Below, piece by piece: positions 11,691-23,868 of a stretch of DNA of 64,000 bases. This DNA is from Chlorops oryzae. Taxonomy: Eukaryota; Arthropoda; Insecta; Diptera; Chloropidae. The notes below the pieces were generated by a model. The model was not told where the DNA came from, did not search any database, and worked only from the letters and a program-made list of their open reading frames with translations. Each line of letters starts with the position of its first letter. Position 1 is the first letter of the stretch. A program made the translations under genes and the position numbers. The stretch lies in assembly GCA_020466095.1 (NCBI GenBank), contig CM035806.1, positions 17,532,224-17,596,223 on the forward strand, given 5' to 3'.

Positions 11691-13518
11691 TTCGAATTCA
11701 AACGTTTTCTGATTAAACATTTTTTTTATTTCTATTTTTATTTTTTATCTTACGACAATAGAATGAGAAAATCTTATTGTCTGCCCTCTTCTTACTTTTA
11801 TATAAAATATCATCAAATCCTATCATTTGTCTGTATTAAGAGCAAAAGCTCATTACAACTTCTCAATATTTGTTAGTAAGCATTAATCAGTATTAAACCT
11901 TAGCAAATAAAAGCAAAATCTATAAATCACATTACCCTCGACTCAATCACGACGTTCAATCACTGCAGCATTCGCTACTGTGATGCTTGCGTGAAAGAAT
12001 TTCATACATCATATATGTATGTAGTATGTTTATGGCTGCACACGCACACAGACACATAAGCGAACATGAATGCGAGCGAATTCAGTCAACCGGAAGTTAC
12101 CCTTATAATGTGTGCACAGCTATAGCTTCAAGCGCTAATAATGCACTTCATAACGCCGAAAACCGTTGTGAGTCCTTCTACTTTATTTTCAGTTTTTTTT
12201 TCCCCCGCCCCCCGTTTATCTGAATGTGTCTTGCAGTCAAAGTGTGTCAAAGCGCGTTTAACCCTCTTTCTTCAGTTATTATTATTTTTATTATTTTTAT
12301 TATTTTTATAATTTTTTTTATATTTTTCTTCTTGTTTTTTTTTTTTTTGACTGCGTTACGACTTCGCATATGATTTGAGAAGAGATAGATGCCTTCCTTT
12401 GTGCCCGTATCTCGAACGCGCATTTCCGTTTTGCATGCAATTTAAATTCAATTTTCTCATCGGTAAAAATGATGAGGTAAAAGGGTGTCTGCGTTTGTGT
12501 GGGGGCTTGTGCGGGTCGGCGGGTCGGCGGTTGGTTGCTGAGTCGGATGGTTTATAAATCAGTTCAAAGTGGTTTTGGAAATTTTTTTTGTGAAATTCAT
12601 AAATGAAAATGATTTGTGCAAATAGAAGAGATGAAAATAACGCTTTGGAAAATTATGGAAAATACTTGCATTTACTTTCGAAAGTAAGTTTAATAGATTT
12701 TTGCCCAGTATGTAACCTGAGCAAAAGTTTTCCGTTCGAATGTAATTCTCTTATTTAAATGTAAAACGCAAGCGGAGATAAAGACTGAAAGACAGACAAA
12801 CGCATAGACACAAATAGACGGAACGAAAGACAGGCAGGAACACACACAGCAGGACGCAGGAGCAGTGTTTGGCGGAGATTAGATTTTCCTTTAACTCGAT
12901 TTGAGCCTCTTCCAACACTGCTGCTACTTACCACTTCTATTGGGAATTTACTTCTGCCCCCCATCACTCTCTCACTCTCGCTCTCGCTCTCTCGCTTTCT
13001 CACACCTGCTCTCTATTTTCATTTCAAATAAAGCTTTTGAAGGATTTGTAGAAAGTTTCAAGAGATTTTTGCGTTCGGAGAAATTTGATATCTTAAAGCC
13101 GCTTACAACCAACTACATCACACCATCCACAACCATCTATCCAGCCATCCGACTATTCATCCCACCAGCAAACGGCGTGCGTGTGTTTTTCGTTCCCGTA
13201 AAATAGAAGAGGATTATCTTTATTGTAAAAGGGGTTTTTGTGGAATTGGTATTTCATAAAGGGATGTCATTTTTGGCTTTCATCAAATGGTGGGAGTGAT
13301 TTTGTTTTTTGATGCTTGTAAAGAGAAAAGAAAAATATGAGATGAAATAAAACCAAATCGAATCGAATCGAATCGAATCAAAAATAAAGGGTTGGACTAA
13401 GCAAGACAGAGATGAGTTGCTCATTGGGGCGTTATATATTGGAAATATCAATCGTTTGGAAGGTGGAGTTCGTGGGTCCACTACTTTTATTGCTTTCAAT
13501 CCTTATTTTGTTAAATAA
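11691..13518. other. Anonymous sequence with simple repeats
   Basis: (TTATTTTTA)n near 12270-12320, a CT/GA block at 12965-13000 and (AATCG)n at 13355-13380. GC-richer patches (12480-12545, 13100-13200) hold no supportable exon. Confidence 0.45.
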
Positions 13519-13853
13519 CCCAGCCGGAAATGTCCCGGTGAAGCAATCAATGATTTCAGAATGACATAGAGCCGCGACTCCTCCTGATTATACACCAAAT
13601 TTCGAATGAAATTAACACACAAGCGGCATTGGCAGTCATTAGAGCATATGTCACGAGTTGGTCATCGAAAGTGGAGTAGATCTACTCCGTCATATCGATA
13701 CCTCTATCGATGATAGTGCCATTGCAATTGCGATAAAAAGATCCTTCTTTCGATGGCAATGACATTGCAATTGAGAAGTACTCAAATTTTCCCCTTGATA
13801 TCCTTGGTGGAAAAATTAATGAATTGGTCATTTATGAGAAAATTTCCGTCTGG
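13519..13853. mobile_element. CCCAGCCGG-family TIR element, copy F1
   Basis: CCCAGCCGGAAATGTCCC on the left and AAATTTCCGTCTGGG on the right form imperfect inverted ends around 335 bp. Related ends occur at 47364-47922 and 48120-48283. No coding capacity. Confidence 0.5.
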
Positions 13854-13865
13854 GAAGTGAGCTTG

Positions 13866-13870
<5 letters not shown>

Positions 13871-13957
<87 letters not shown>

Positions 13958-13976
13958 GTGTGTGTTTGTGTGTGTA
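13871..13976 (+). repeat. (GT)n microsatellite
   Basis: About 85 bases of uninterrupted GT dinucleotides, then an interrupted tail (TTGTGTGTGTTTGTGTGTG). Likely length-polymorphic and capable of Z-DNA formation. Confidence 0.98.
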
Positions 13977-14309
13977 TAGTTATGAAAGTATTGTATAATT
14001 CCATTTTAGATCGATGGTCTTAAGGATGTCTTATTCATGGCAATTGATTTTATGAATATCGAATCACTTTAATTCGTAATTTATAGAATTGAAATTGTTC
14101 AAGACGATCGAGGTAAAATTAATCATTTCAATTCAAAGCACTGGTTCCGCACCTGGGGACGATCGCTCCCAAAACGGCGATATTAGTTATCGGTGGGAAA
14201 TGAAGAAGATTTCGGCGATTTCGGAGCGATGGGTATTTAAAAATACCAGGACTACCTATGTTAGTTCCTTTTTTTTTTCATTTGCCAACCAAATTCGTCT
14301 TAAATTGTC

Positions 14310-15045
14310 TTTTCTAACATTGAGCTGTCATTGAAAAATCACCACTCCTACAATTAACTGCTCCACGAGTAGACCAGCTATGGTCATTTAGAGGTCAATT
14401 GTCGCATACTATGTACCAGTTAGCTACTTGGATTGCTCAACTTCTCTACGAGAAGACCTATTATGGTCAATTAGAAGCCAATTGTCCCATATGAAATTTT
14501 TTAACTACACTACTTCTAGACCACTTGTTGCTACTTAAGCACAACTCTATATGTATTACTGCAGTAATGTGCCTTTCTATTTCATACGAAAGACTGATCT
14601 TTGACCGGTCCAAATCCTACCGTTTATACCATGGCAGTTTGCTCCATCAAATTCGGTTAGCCGGGTTGGTTTAAGAGAGTAGCCTGTAAATGACACTTTC
14701 ATCAACTTAGACAATTTTTGTATCTTTGACAAAACAATGAGAAGCATTAAATTACGCCAGCACAGTACGAAATATTTGAGTCGCTTAACAACCTGACGTA
14801 ACCAATGGGTAAACGAATAAATGGTTATAAGATTTTATGTGTAAATACTGAAATAAGATACCTTTTACAAAAAAAAAAAAAAAAAAATATAAATAAATAA
14901 AATAAAATGTCCATGTTAAAAAGGTCAGTTGAATTCATTAGAAATGGACTAATGAGGGTCTAGTTCTGGTAACATGAGAGACTGACCGACGGCTACACTT
15001 GGGTCAGTCCAAATTACTGCAGGGTATATTACTGCAGAGTACATA
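14310..15045 (-). repeat. G-family repeat, copy G1
   Basis: 14310-14545 is the reverse of 40820-40995: shared words include TTCATTGAAAAAT, CCACTCC, ATGTACCAGTT, AATTTTTTAACTA and TTCTAGACCACTTGTT. The word TTACTGCAG recurs at 14553, 15015 and 15030 as it does at the end of G2 (41088). Borders uncertain; non-coding. Confidence 0.45.
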
Positions 15046-16239
15046 CGATACGTTCCCATTGTGTATTTCTATATAAACAACTGATATGCTAATTGACAAT
15101 TTAGAGATATCAACTGCCAAAGTTGATATTGTGCATCTTCTTAGAAATCACATGAACTGTCACACATAAGTGCATGTACATACGATTGCTTGTCAAGATC
15201 TCGAGTACCCTCAAATGAAATAAAATCAACTTGAAAGAATGAAGGAAAGTAAGTAAAAGAAAAAAAAAAATAAAAAATAAAAGACATTGCTCTTGATAGG
15301 AAACATTAATGTAGCCAATTGTAAACAAAATTTCCAAGAACTGTTTACAAAACTTATCGATCGACACTCGACACTCTGTTTTCCATGAACCTCTTACGAT
15401 TTTCATTTAGTTTTTTACATATCCGAAAATAGCTTCTATTGGAAATGAACTTTTTAAATGGTGCTAATTGAAGTTCAATCGAGTTTCGGTCGAGTACAAT
15501 TGATTTTCTTAAGAATTTCTATTGCAAATGGAAATTCCTTTTCTTTTTGAAGTAGATATTTATGTACATTCGTACTTATTTCATACATACATACATAGAT
15601 AACTTATTGAACCTTACATGGGAACACTTCTGGAGAGGAATATTCCATGTGTCATTTAGAAGTTTCTGTCTTTTTTTTTTGTTTGTTTCTGCTGTCCATG
15701 TCCGCCCTAATGCGAATGATTACATCGAAATATTTATACTAAATTGCTGCGATAGGTCGGTCCACTCTAGTTCTCGTTTTGGATGTTTTCCGCCACGTCT
15801 TCGGGGTTTGTGTTTCTGTTTTTTCTTATTCTTCTGAACGACAACAAATCGCCAATGTGATGATCTATAAGTCCTACTTTTTATGTGGCCATCCATCCCC
15901 CCCCATTTCATACTCACTGTTTAGCTCGACTGTGTGACATTTTCGTTACGAGCCGTTTATTTCGATGTGTGTTTTCTACTTCATCTACTGACTAGTTGGA
16001 TGCCTAAAGGCACTTGGGCAGGGTCATCAATTCATGCTATGCGTACGCTCCTTTTTTTTTTTTTCTTTTCTTGTTGTCCGATTTTTCCCATTTTTTCTGG
16101 TTTCTTTTTTTCCGTGTAAATATGTATGCGCGCCGAGGTATGTGTGTATATTTTTCAGAAGTCGATTCCTGTTATGCCAGATATTCGTTCGTTGTTTTTA
16201 TATTTTTTTTACAATTTGTTTTTATATACATATATATGT

Positions 16240-16281
<42 letters not shown>

Positions 16282-16861
16282 AATCTGCTTTAGTTACTGC
16301 GTGAGCTTGCATAGTCAAAGTCGAATGCCCGTTCGGTCATATGGTTATATGGTCTGTGTTTTGTTGTTATCGGAGACCATAAAGGAAGTCCATCATAAGT
16401 ATCGTCTTTCATCGGGCCATACGTTGTGGTCGGTTTTTAGAGGTTTCCTCTTTGGTTTTTGTTGTCTTTGTTGTTGCTGTTGTTCTTTGCCATATTGATA
16501 TAAGTATCTTAACTTAACTAGCATACTCAATTTCAAGTGTGTTTCTTTGTTTTTCGCTCTTTTTTGTCTTGTGTTTTTTTTTTTGTTTTTCTTTTTTTTG
16601 AAAGAACTTTTTTTTATTCGTTTACAAGGAATGTGATTTTTTAACTTTGGGATTTCTCAAAGAAGAAGAATATGTTAATTGGATGATGATGTGTATGAAT
16701 ATACGATGGAAAATCTTGGCTATTTGACTGAAGAGATATCAAAGACAAATATATCGATCCTTTGGTGTGGATTTGAAATTGAGATTGGAATTTTCGAGTT
16801 GACTTTGCACTTCGATTTGATATATGTAAGTATAAGATTTTTTTTTAAGTACTTTTATGAA
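15046..16861. other. Anonymous AT-rich sequence with poly-T
   Basis: T-runs near 15670, 16052, 16206 and a 36-base T run at 16241-16276. The F/S/L-rich open frames between 15562 and 16498 are T-homopolymer artefacts. No gene supported. Confidence 0.5.
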
Positions 16862-16975
16862 TACAGTGTACTCTCTTCCTGCGGATACTACTCTTAAATG
16901 GATACTTTTTGACAATGCTCTAGTATTAATGCTTCCTCTTAAGCGGACACATTTTTCGGTCCCTGAGTCAAATTG
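16862..16975 (+). mobile_element. pogo-like MITE, left part
   Basis: TACAGTGTACTCTCTTCCTG then CTCTTAAGCGGACACATTTTTCGG matches the left half of the elements at 28869-29045 and 59163-59342. The right TIR is not visible, so this copy is truncated. Sequence from here to 18092 shows nothing else I recognise. Confidence 0.5.
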
Positions 16976-18092
16976 TAAAACTGTTAGATTTAGGTAAATT
17001 TTTTTCTCTTCTCGGTGTTGAATTAGCCTGGAGCATTTAACGGGATCTTTTAATACCCTCGGCTCTCTTTTAACATGATAGATTGGGACCTCGAAAATCC
17101 GTGGAAACAAGCATATCGTGTAAAAAAAAATATACTTACGTGGTTTATGGAAAATTGGGGGATATATTCCAAAAATGTAAAAAATCGTATTCGATGAAAA
17201 AACTGAAAATATTTTCCCCACAAAATCGTGCAAAAAAAGTAAGTAATATTTTCGCCCTGTGGGCCCATTAAAAAGCGCTAATTTGGCATACTTATTTGGA
17301 AAAGATTAAAAGTAAAAATCGGGTTTTCCCCGTAATGTGAACAAGCCATGAAGTAGAGCCGCCATATAAGTAGATATTAAGTTCCTGTAGTTTAGGTTAG
17401 GTTCCTGTAAGACACTAACAAAATTTTGTTTAAAGAATGCAATGCAGTTCGTGCTAAAGCCAAAATTACGTGTAAAAAAAGTTTCCTTTTTCTTTTTGGT
17501 GAACCGCTTTATTTCAAAATCGTGCATAAAAAGACCGTGTATAAAGAGAGCCGTGTGTGTATTATTTTTTGTTTTCAATGAATTTTTAATATCTTTAGAG
17601 TATTTTTTCGCCAGCCCTACTTATAACCTTCAATCGTTTTATGAGATAAAACATTTAAAACATCGACCAATCTTTTGAATTGAAAAAAAAATTCAAGGCA
17701 CTAATTGATGACATTGAACCAAATAATTGGCCTAAATGTCTGCCACAATCGCAGAGGATGACAAACGATCAATATTGGTACCTACATATAATTATTTCTC
17801 AAAGCAGTTACGCACTCGATTTTCAATTGGTATTTTCTCTTGATATTTACCATTAAGAATTTTGTGTTCAATTAGGGAAATGATAAACCAATTTCCAAAA
17901 CGCAAATTTCAATCTTGTAGCAATGCAAAGGAGTTTGGTGTCACGCAAAATTTCTATTTAAATTAACCAAATATTCTGTGGTGATTTTCCACACATACAA
18001 AGTGAAGGCACAATCTGAATTTGAGAATAATCTCTGGTATTGCGGGGTAATTTTCGAACAGCAAAATTGCAGGCAACCTTACGTTGATGGCA
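16976..18092. other. Anonymous AT-rich sequence
   Basis: Open frames on both strands (for example 16739-17233 reverse) lack any recognisable domain or codon bias. No inverted ends seen. Confidence 0.4.
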
Positions 18093-18829
18093 TACACAAA
18101 GAAAAAAAATCAACCAGAAAACTGATTAAATCAAAAGGAAAAACATACAAAACGGCTTCAACAAGGAATACATGAAATTCATGTCGTCCGATTTGGGTAA
18201 AAATTTATATATAGAATAAGTGAAAATTCTAAGAATTTTGGCGTCAAAATTTTTTCAAGAAACGGATTACAACTAGTCTAGTTTTGGTCTAGTTCCAAAC
18301 TGGTCGACAAAGGACCAGTTTTTTGAAAAAAAATTTAGTGCTAAAATTCTTAGAATTTTTCACTTATTCTATATATAAATTTTCATTCAAATCGGACGCC
18401 ATGAATTTTTCGAATTTTTTTTAGTTTTTGGTCCATAACTCTCTAAACTTCCTCTATCGGAAGCAATATTTGTATTCCAATGAAAGAAAGAAACCGTTGG
18501 TCTTTTTTTTTTTTTGTTATTTTGGTCCTTTTTTCTCATGAATTTTAGTCCCGAAAAACATTTTTGAGTGGCAACCGTGGTCGTGACTGCTTTTGTATTG
18601 CGTAAAAAGTTCTAAGATGCATGAATATCTTATATGTCCTATTTTATAAACCAAATGAGAATTATACCGAACGTAAATAAATGTCAAAATATTTTCTTTC
18701 AAATCAACCAAAAATGTTGTTAACTCAACTATTTTTCTTTTGAAATTTTTGTTCTGCTTGAAAATCAAAAGGACTGTGAATAACAATGCGCCCTTTTAAA
18801 AAAATCATGGTAAAAATTCGCTCAGTGTA
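18093..18829 (+). mobile_element. C-family TIR element, copy C1, internally deleted
   Basis: It starts TACACAAAGAAAAAAAATCA, then ACCAGAAAACTG, and ends AAAATTCGCTCAGTGTA. Compared with C2 (30519-31519) it lacks about 260 internal bases. The centre (18183-18408) is an inverted repeat: AAATTTATATATAGAATAAG and its inverse, flanking AACTAGTCTAGTTTTGG. No transposase frame. Confidence 0.65.
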
Positions 18830-20645
18830 CAACATACTTACAAGAAAGCCCAGCAATACTTAAACTTTAGTGACGGGCATAAAATTGTGCCGCAGAAAGC
18901 GATTGAATAGTCGAAAAAATAGGGTTCATCCTGGGGAAAAGCAAGATCCAATCAAGTCAAATACTTGGTCTTCCAGTGTATTTCACGCTCCCTTAATGAA
19001 CTTTTTTTAATTTTGTTTTTTTTTTTTGATAATGAACAAAAAACGTTCTCTTCTTTTTCTTCGCTATCCCATTTCAGATTAACCTAATTTTCGCTGGAAA
19101 TACTCGAAAGTGTCACATCGAACGATTAGTTTCTACAGACAATAGAGAATACGAGTACAAGAGATCCATAATATTCCCAGTAGTATGCTCGAATGTTATA
19201 AATCAAAATATGTATATACATATGTAGGATCACAGCTGTCGCACATGTGATTAAAGTAGAAAATAATGTTTTTTCAAACGCCTACAACCCGTAATGAAAC
19301 AATGGGAATAAGCTTCGTCTCATTCGACGCACTCTCTACAATCTATACTCCACGGTCCACGGTCCACGCTCCAAATTCACACTCACTGTGTCCCATAGTG
19401 TTTGATTTTTTTTGTTTTTTTCTTTTTTTTTCATTGAAGAAGCTATCACTGTCAGTTAAGTTGTCCAATAAAGAATTTTTTTAAGGCATTTCCTATAATA
19501 AAAAACAAAGTCCTAAGCGTGACGGAATAAATGAAAATTTTGGATGCAGAAGAAAGCGAGAAAAAACAAAGAAAATATATATATACATATGTATATCGAA
19601 AAGTCGACAATGATGCGCTTCCTCATTGCTACATATTTTTGGCTACTGTTTGTGCTTTCGGTAAATTCACGTATTCCATTCCCGTTACCGCTCCCATGCT
19701 GTTGCCATCCCGATCCCCATTCCCATCCCCATCCCGATGCTTTCGTATACGATGACCGCAAAACTTTATTTTATCTTTGAAAAAGTGCTCCAATTTTAGT
19801 GTTTAGGGGCCTCAGCCTCAGTCGATAGTGCGACGCTGCATGTGCTGCGTGATTTTTCGGGGAATGATAAGTGTTTTCGTTTCTTTCTTTGTCATTTTGA
19901 AGTGGCAATCAAGGCTGGTGGAACGACGGCGAGCAGCAATGAAAAGCAGACCTTCGAAAATAATTTGTTTGGAGGGTATACCTACTATGGGTCCGATATG
20001 GAGTTTATTGTGCTCGTGGGTTCTATGTGCTTTGTGCTAACAGCCGTGCGTATGTGTGTGTGTGTGTGTGTGTGTGTGCTTGTGCGTCGTGAAATGAGTG
20101 TGATGAAGGAGCTACTGAACCATCAAGATGGGGCAATGGCAATGATGAAGCATGCCAATTACAATTTTAAATGCGTCTGTCAAAGTTAGCATTGAGCTTA
20201 TCCACAAGGAACGAATGAACGAACGAAAGAACACACGGGCGGACGAAAGAATGAATGAATGAATGAATGAATAAATGGATGGATACAATGAAGGCGACCA
20301 ACAGATCGCTGTGAAGTGGTTCAAACGCTTAAGGGCGAAGTCGAAACTGTATTGAGTTTGAGGATTAGGCTTAAGTGCCCTGAACTGGACGGTAGTGGAC
20401 TTTTTTTTTTTCGTTCGTCTTTGGTTTCTGTGGATTTGGTTTTTTTTTTTTTTTGTTACTTTCTTCCTTTTCTTTTAGTTTGGCTTTAGTCCGTTTACTG
20501 CCTTTAGTTTCCTTGTGAATGACTTTTATGTTAAAGTTTTTGGAGCGTGGAAATGAATTTATTTTTTATTTTTTTTTTATTTTTCGATTTTGCTCCTTCT
20601 TCTTCGTCTTCTTCTCCTTTCAATGTTTCGCTTAGACATTTGCAC
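18830..20645. other. Anonymous sequence downstream of the exon's donor
   Basis: If the exon at 20652-21816 is real, this is the start of its intron. Holds CCCATTCCCATCCCCATCC (19715-19735), (GT)n at 20053-20080, (GAAT)n/(GAAC)n at 20213-20275 and T runs. No further exon is recognised. Confidence 0.45.
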
Positions 20646-20651
20646 ACTTAC

Positions 20652-21816
20652 CTGTGATGATTAAAGTGGCCCACTGACGTCATCATTGGACGCTGCTGAT
20701 AGTATTGGAATTGCTGTTGCAAATAGTTGTTGGCAACAGCGGCCGCTGCAGCAGCAGCCGCAGCGGTGGCATCGTTCGTCTGCGGCAAGTATGTTGCTGG
20801 CGCCACCGCCGCATTTCCAATCTGTCCTATTGCATTGGCAGCACCCTGATGGATATGATGGTGATGATGCTGCATATGCGGATCAAGGAAAAGCGCCGTA
20901 TATTGCGGTGGATATGTGCCATGTGCCATGACGACACCATTTGGCGTCGCACGTTGCGCTGCGACCGTTGTGCTGCTTCCATTACATTTTGATTTGGATT
21001 TATGTTTTCTACGCGTACGCTTATTCTGACGGGACTCGCGCGAACATGCGCTCGAATTTAGCACGTCAACAACGGCATTTGATGAGGGTGGTGCTGGTGC
21101 CGCCGCCGATGATGCAGCTGCTGCTGTCGATGGTGGTGGTGTTGGTGGCGATACTACTGCCGCTGCCGCGCCGCTGCCGAAGACGATGACGATGACGATG
21201 GTAATGGTGTGATAGCCGTTGATGCTTGTGTTGTGGTCAATTGTTGCTGTTGGCTTGCAGACTCACAACTGCTGATAGAGGGTGGAAATTGCAATTCACT
21301 GTAAGCGCTCGAATCGAGCATGTTGCTCTCCGATGTGCTGCGATTTAGCACGAATTGTTCGAATTCATCTGCGTGCTGCTGCTGCTGTTGCGCATCCGCA
21401 TTGAAAATAGCTTCAGCTTCTATCGCTGCATCTGGCTCCACATCCGAATTGGCATCATCGAGCAGTGCTCGACTCTCTGCAATGGTAGCGTTTTCTTCGT
21501 TGATATTACTATTATTATTATTATTATATTAATTATATTATTTTTGGAGCTTAATACTGTTGGTCAGCGATTTTTTTGCAGGCGATAAAGTCGTGCCTGT
21601 CGTAGCTGATTTACTGTCAGTCAAGATATCAATACGACTGCGATTGAGACTATTATTACTATAACTGGCACTAATCACGATTTCCGGTATGATGAGGAGA
21701 TTTTTATCACCTGCATACTTTGTTGACCGATTGTTATGGGCTTCGCTGAGGGCGCCGATAATCGTGCCGTTCTCGAAAATGATTGCGGAACCCTCCGGAT
21801 GATTGCAGCTATTCAT
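20652..21816 (-). CDS. Large first coding exon of a Q/A/S/H-rich protein (disrupted)
   Basis: Reading from ATG at 21816 (context ATCAACATGA, a good fly start), the exon ends at a perfect donor, CACAG|GTAAGT, intron starting at 20651. Successive parts read as coding: an ordered N-terminus (MNSCNHPEGSAIIFENGT), an N/E segment, a QQQQQ tract, an S-run, A/P-rich sequence, a basic patch (KRTRRKHKSKSK, nuclear-localisation-like), HHHHH, an A9 run and QQQFQYYQQR. Three breaks occur: in-frame TAA at 21538-21540 and 21529-21531 beside an (AAT)n tract, and a one-base loss near 21166-21172, where a GCGGCGG run reads GCGCGG. Low-complexity tracts of this type are common in fly transcription and RNA-binding factors, but I see no defining domain and do not recognise the gene. 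The breaks could be sequencing or assembly errors, a tiny AT-rich intron, or real decay. Confidence 0.6.
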
Positions 21817-23158
21817 GTTGATTCGAAGTGTTTAAGTGTATTATTTATTATTTTTTTTTTGTAGGTATTTATTTTATTTTACTTAATCTTATTTTTCGTA
21901 TGAGAATTCAATTCGACTTTTGATTCCTTTCGGTCCCCACTCAGCCAAAAATTATTTCATAATTTTTTATTTATTTTTGGTATTAATTTTTATACTTATA
22001 TTTTTTTTATACTTATAAGATTTAATATTTATTTTTTATTTAGTTAAAATTTTTTTTAAATTTATTTATTTTTTATTTATTTTTGAATCACTTGAATTTC
22101 TATTTGAATATTTTTGCTCATATTTTTTCTTATCACTATTCCATCCTTTTAAAATTGGATAAGTACATTCGACCAATTTGAATTAACGTTCACCGCCTTT
22201 TTGACGAAAATCCCTAACAGAAACGTACAAGTTCTTCGCAGAGGTGATAAGTTCTTCCGTGGACCATGACACGCTCGCTTCATGTACCGCCAAAAACTGA
22301 TTCGAACTGAAAATTCAAGCGTTTGTTGTGTTTACATGCGCTTCTTGCTTCGAATGCTCGTCGCTGTTGCATGGCATTTGAAGCGATTGAGAGGGGTGGT
22401 GGAGAAGCGAAGAGAAAGAAACAAACGAAAACAAAAAGTATGACTAAAAAGGAAAACGTATTCAACCACCAAAGAAATTATCAACTTCATTGACTACTCA
22501 TTTACCAACACCAACACACTGGCATGTGCTCCTTTTCGTATCTGTGCGTTCAAATCTTTTCTCTCGCATTCTCTCTGGGATAAACCTATCATGCTTTTCT
22601 CTCTCTAATGGTCTTAGGGGTTTCACGTTTTCCTTTCTTATTATCATTCGGTCATGTTACGTTTGTGTTATAAGGTTTCTTATATGCCTCTAAGTTGGAA
22701 GAGAGTTTATTGAGCGCAGCTTATGCAATGAGTGTACAGGGTTGGCTCAAAGGCTATGAGATCGAAGTATGAAGTCCGCAGAAAATTACTTTTTTTTTCA
22801 TTCGTGGCTCTAAAATAGAGCTCAAGAATATAAACCGCAACTTCGGCCAAATTTTGGCGCATTATGGCACGATTTGGTGAAAAAGTTCTATATGATATAA
22901 ACAATTATTTCATTTATTCGGTTATATCAATTTTGCCATAGATCTCAAAAGACAAGCATTTATCTACACCAGGTGGTTTATGGATAAAAATAGGCGGTAG
23001 GTGGTTAAGAGTTAAGGATGAGGTGTGATACTTGAAGCGAGAAAATAAAAGCTTGCCGTCTCACGGCGTTTTCAGCGCGGCTGCTGTCTGTTTTGTCATT
23101 AACTCTGTTTATCAGTGTCTCAATTTTTTTTTTAAATTAAAATGAAGCAGGTATATCC
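21817..23158. other. 5' flank of the Q/A-rich exon
   Basis: Presumed 5' untranslated and upstream region of the reverse-strand exon. 21840-22140 is extremely T/A-rich (T-runs with ATTTATTTTT). I see no clear TATA box or initiator. 22280-23150 is anonymous. Confidence 0.35.
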
Positions 23159-23170
23159 AAAGGGGATAAC

Positions 23171-23196
23171 CCAAAACGACGAAGAGAGAGAGAAGA

Positions 23197-23239
<43 letters not shown>

Positions 23240-23685
23240 GAGAGAGACAGAGAGACAGAGACAGAGAGAGAAGAGACAGAGAGAGAGAGAGAGAGACAGA
23301 GAGAGAGAGAGAGAAGACAGAGAGAGAGACAGAGAGAGAGAGAGACAGAGAGAGAGAGACAGAGAGAGACAGAGAGAGACAGAGAGAGACAGAGAGACAG
23401 AGAGAGACAGAGAGAGACAGAGAGAAAGACAGAGAGAGAGCAGAGAGAGACAGAGAGAGAGAGCAGAGAGAGAGACAGAGAGAGACAGAGAGAGAAGAGA
23501 GAGACAGAGAGAGACAGAGAGAAGACGAGAGAGAGACAGAGAGAGACAGAGAGAGAGAGAGAGAGACAGAGAGAGACAGAGAGAGACAGAGAGAGACAGA
23601 GAGAGACAGAGAGAGACAGAAGAGAGAGAAAGAGAGACAGAGAGAGACAGAGAGAGAGAGAGAGAGACAGAGAGAGAGAGAGAGC

Positions 23686-23734
<49 letters not shown>

Positions 23735-23827
23735 AGCAGACAGAGAGAGAGAAGAGACAGACGAGAGAGAGAGAAGAGACAGAGAGAGAGAGAGACAGAG
23801 AGAGAGAGACAGAGAGAGACAGAGAGG

Positions 23828-23868
<41 letters not shown>
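23171..23868 (+). repeat. Purine-only (GA)n/(GACA)n satellite tract
   Basis: About 0.7 kb made almost wholly of GAGAGA and GACAGA words with irregular spacing. The only pyrimidines are the regularly spaced C residues of GACAG. Long SLSLSL and ERERER frames on the two strands are by-products. GAGAG is the GAGA-factor word, so chromatin effects are possible but not shown. Confidence 0.97.

Noticed and set aside
15562..16498. F/S-rich frames up to 154 codons
   Set aside because: Driven by T homopolymers; no codon structure or splice signals.
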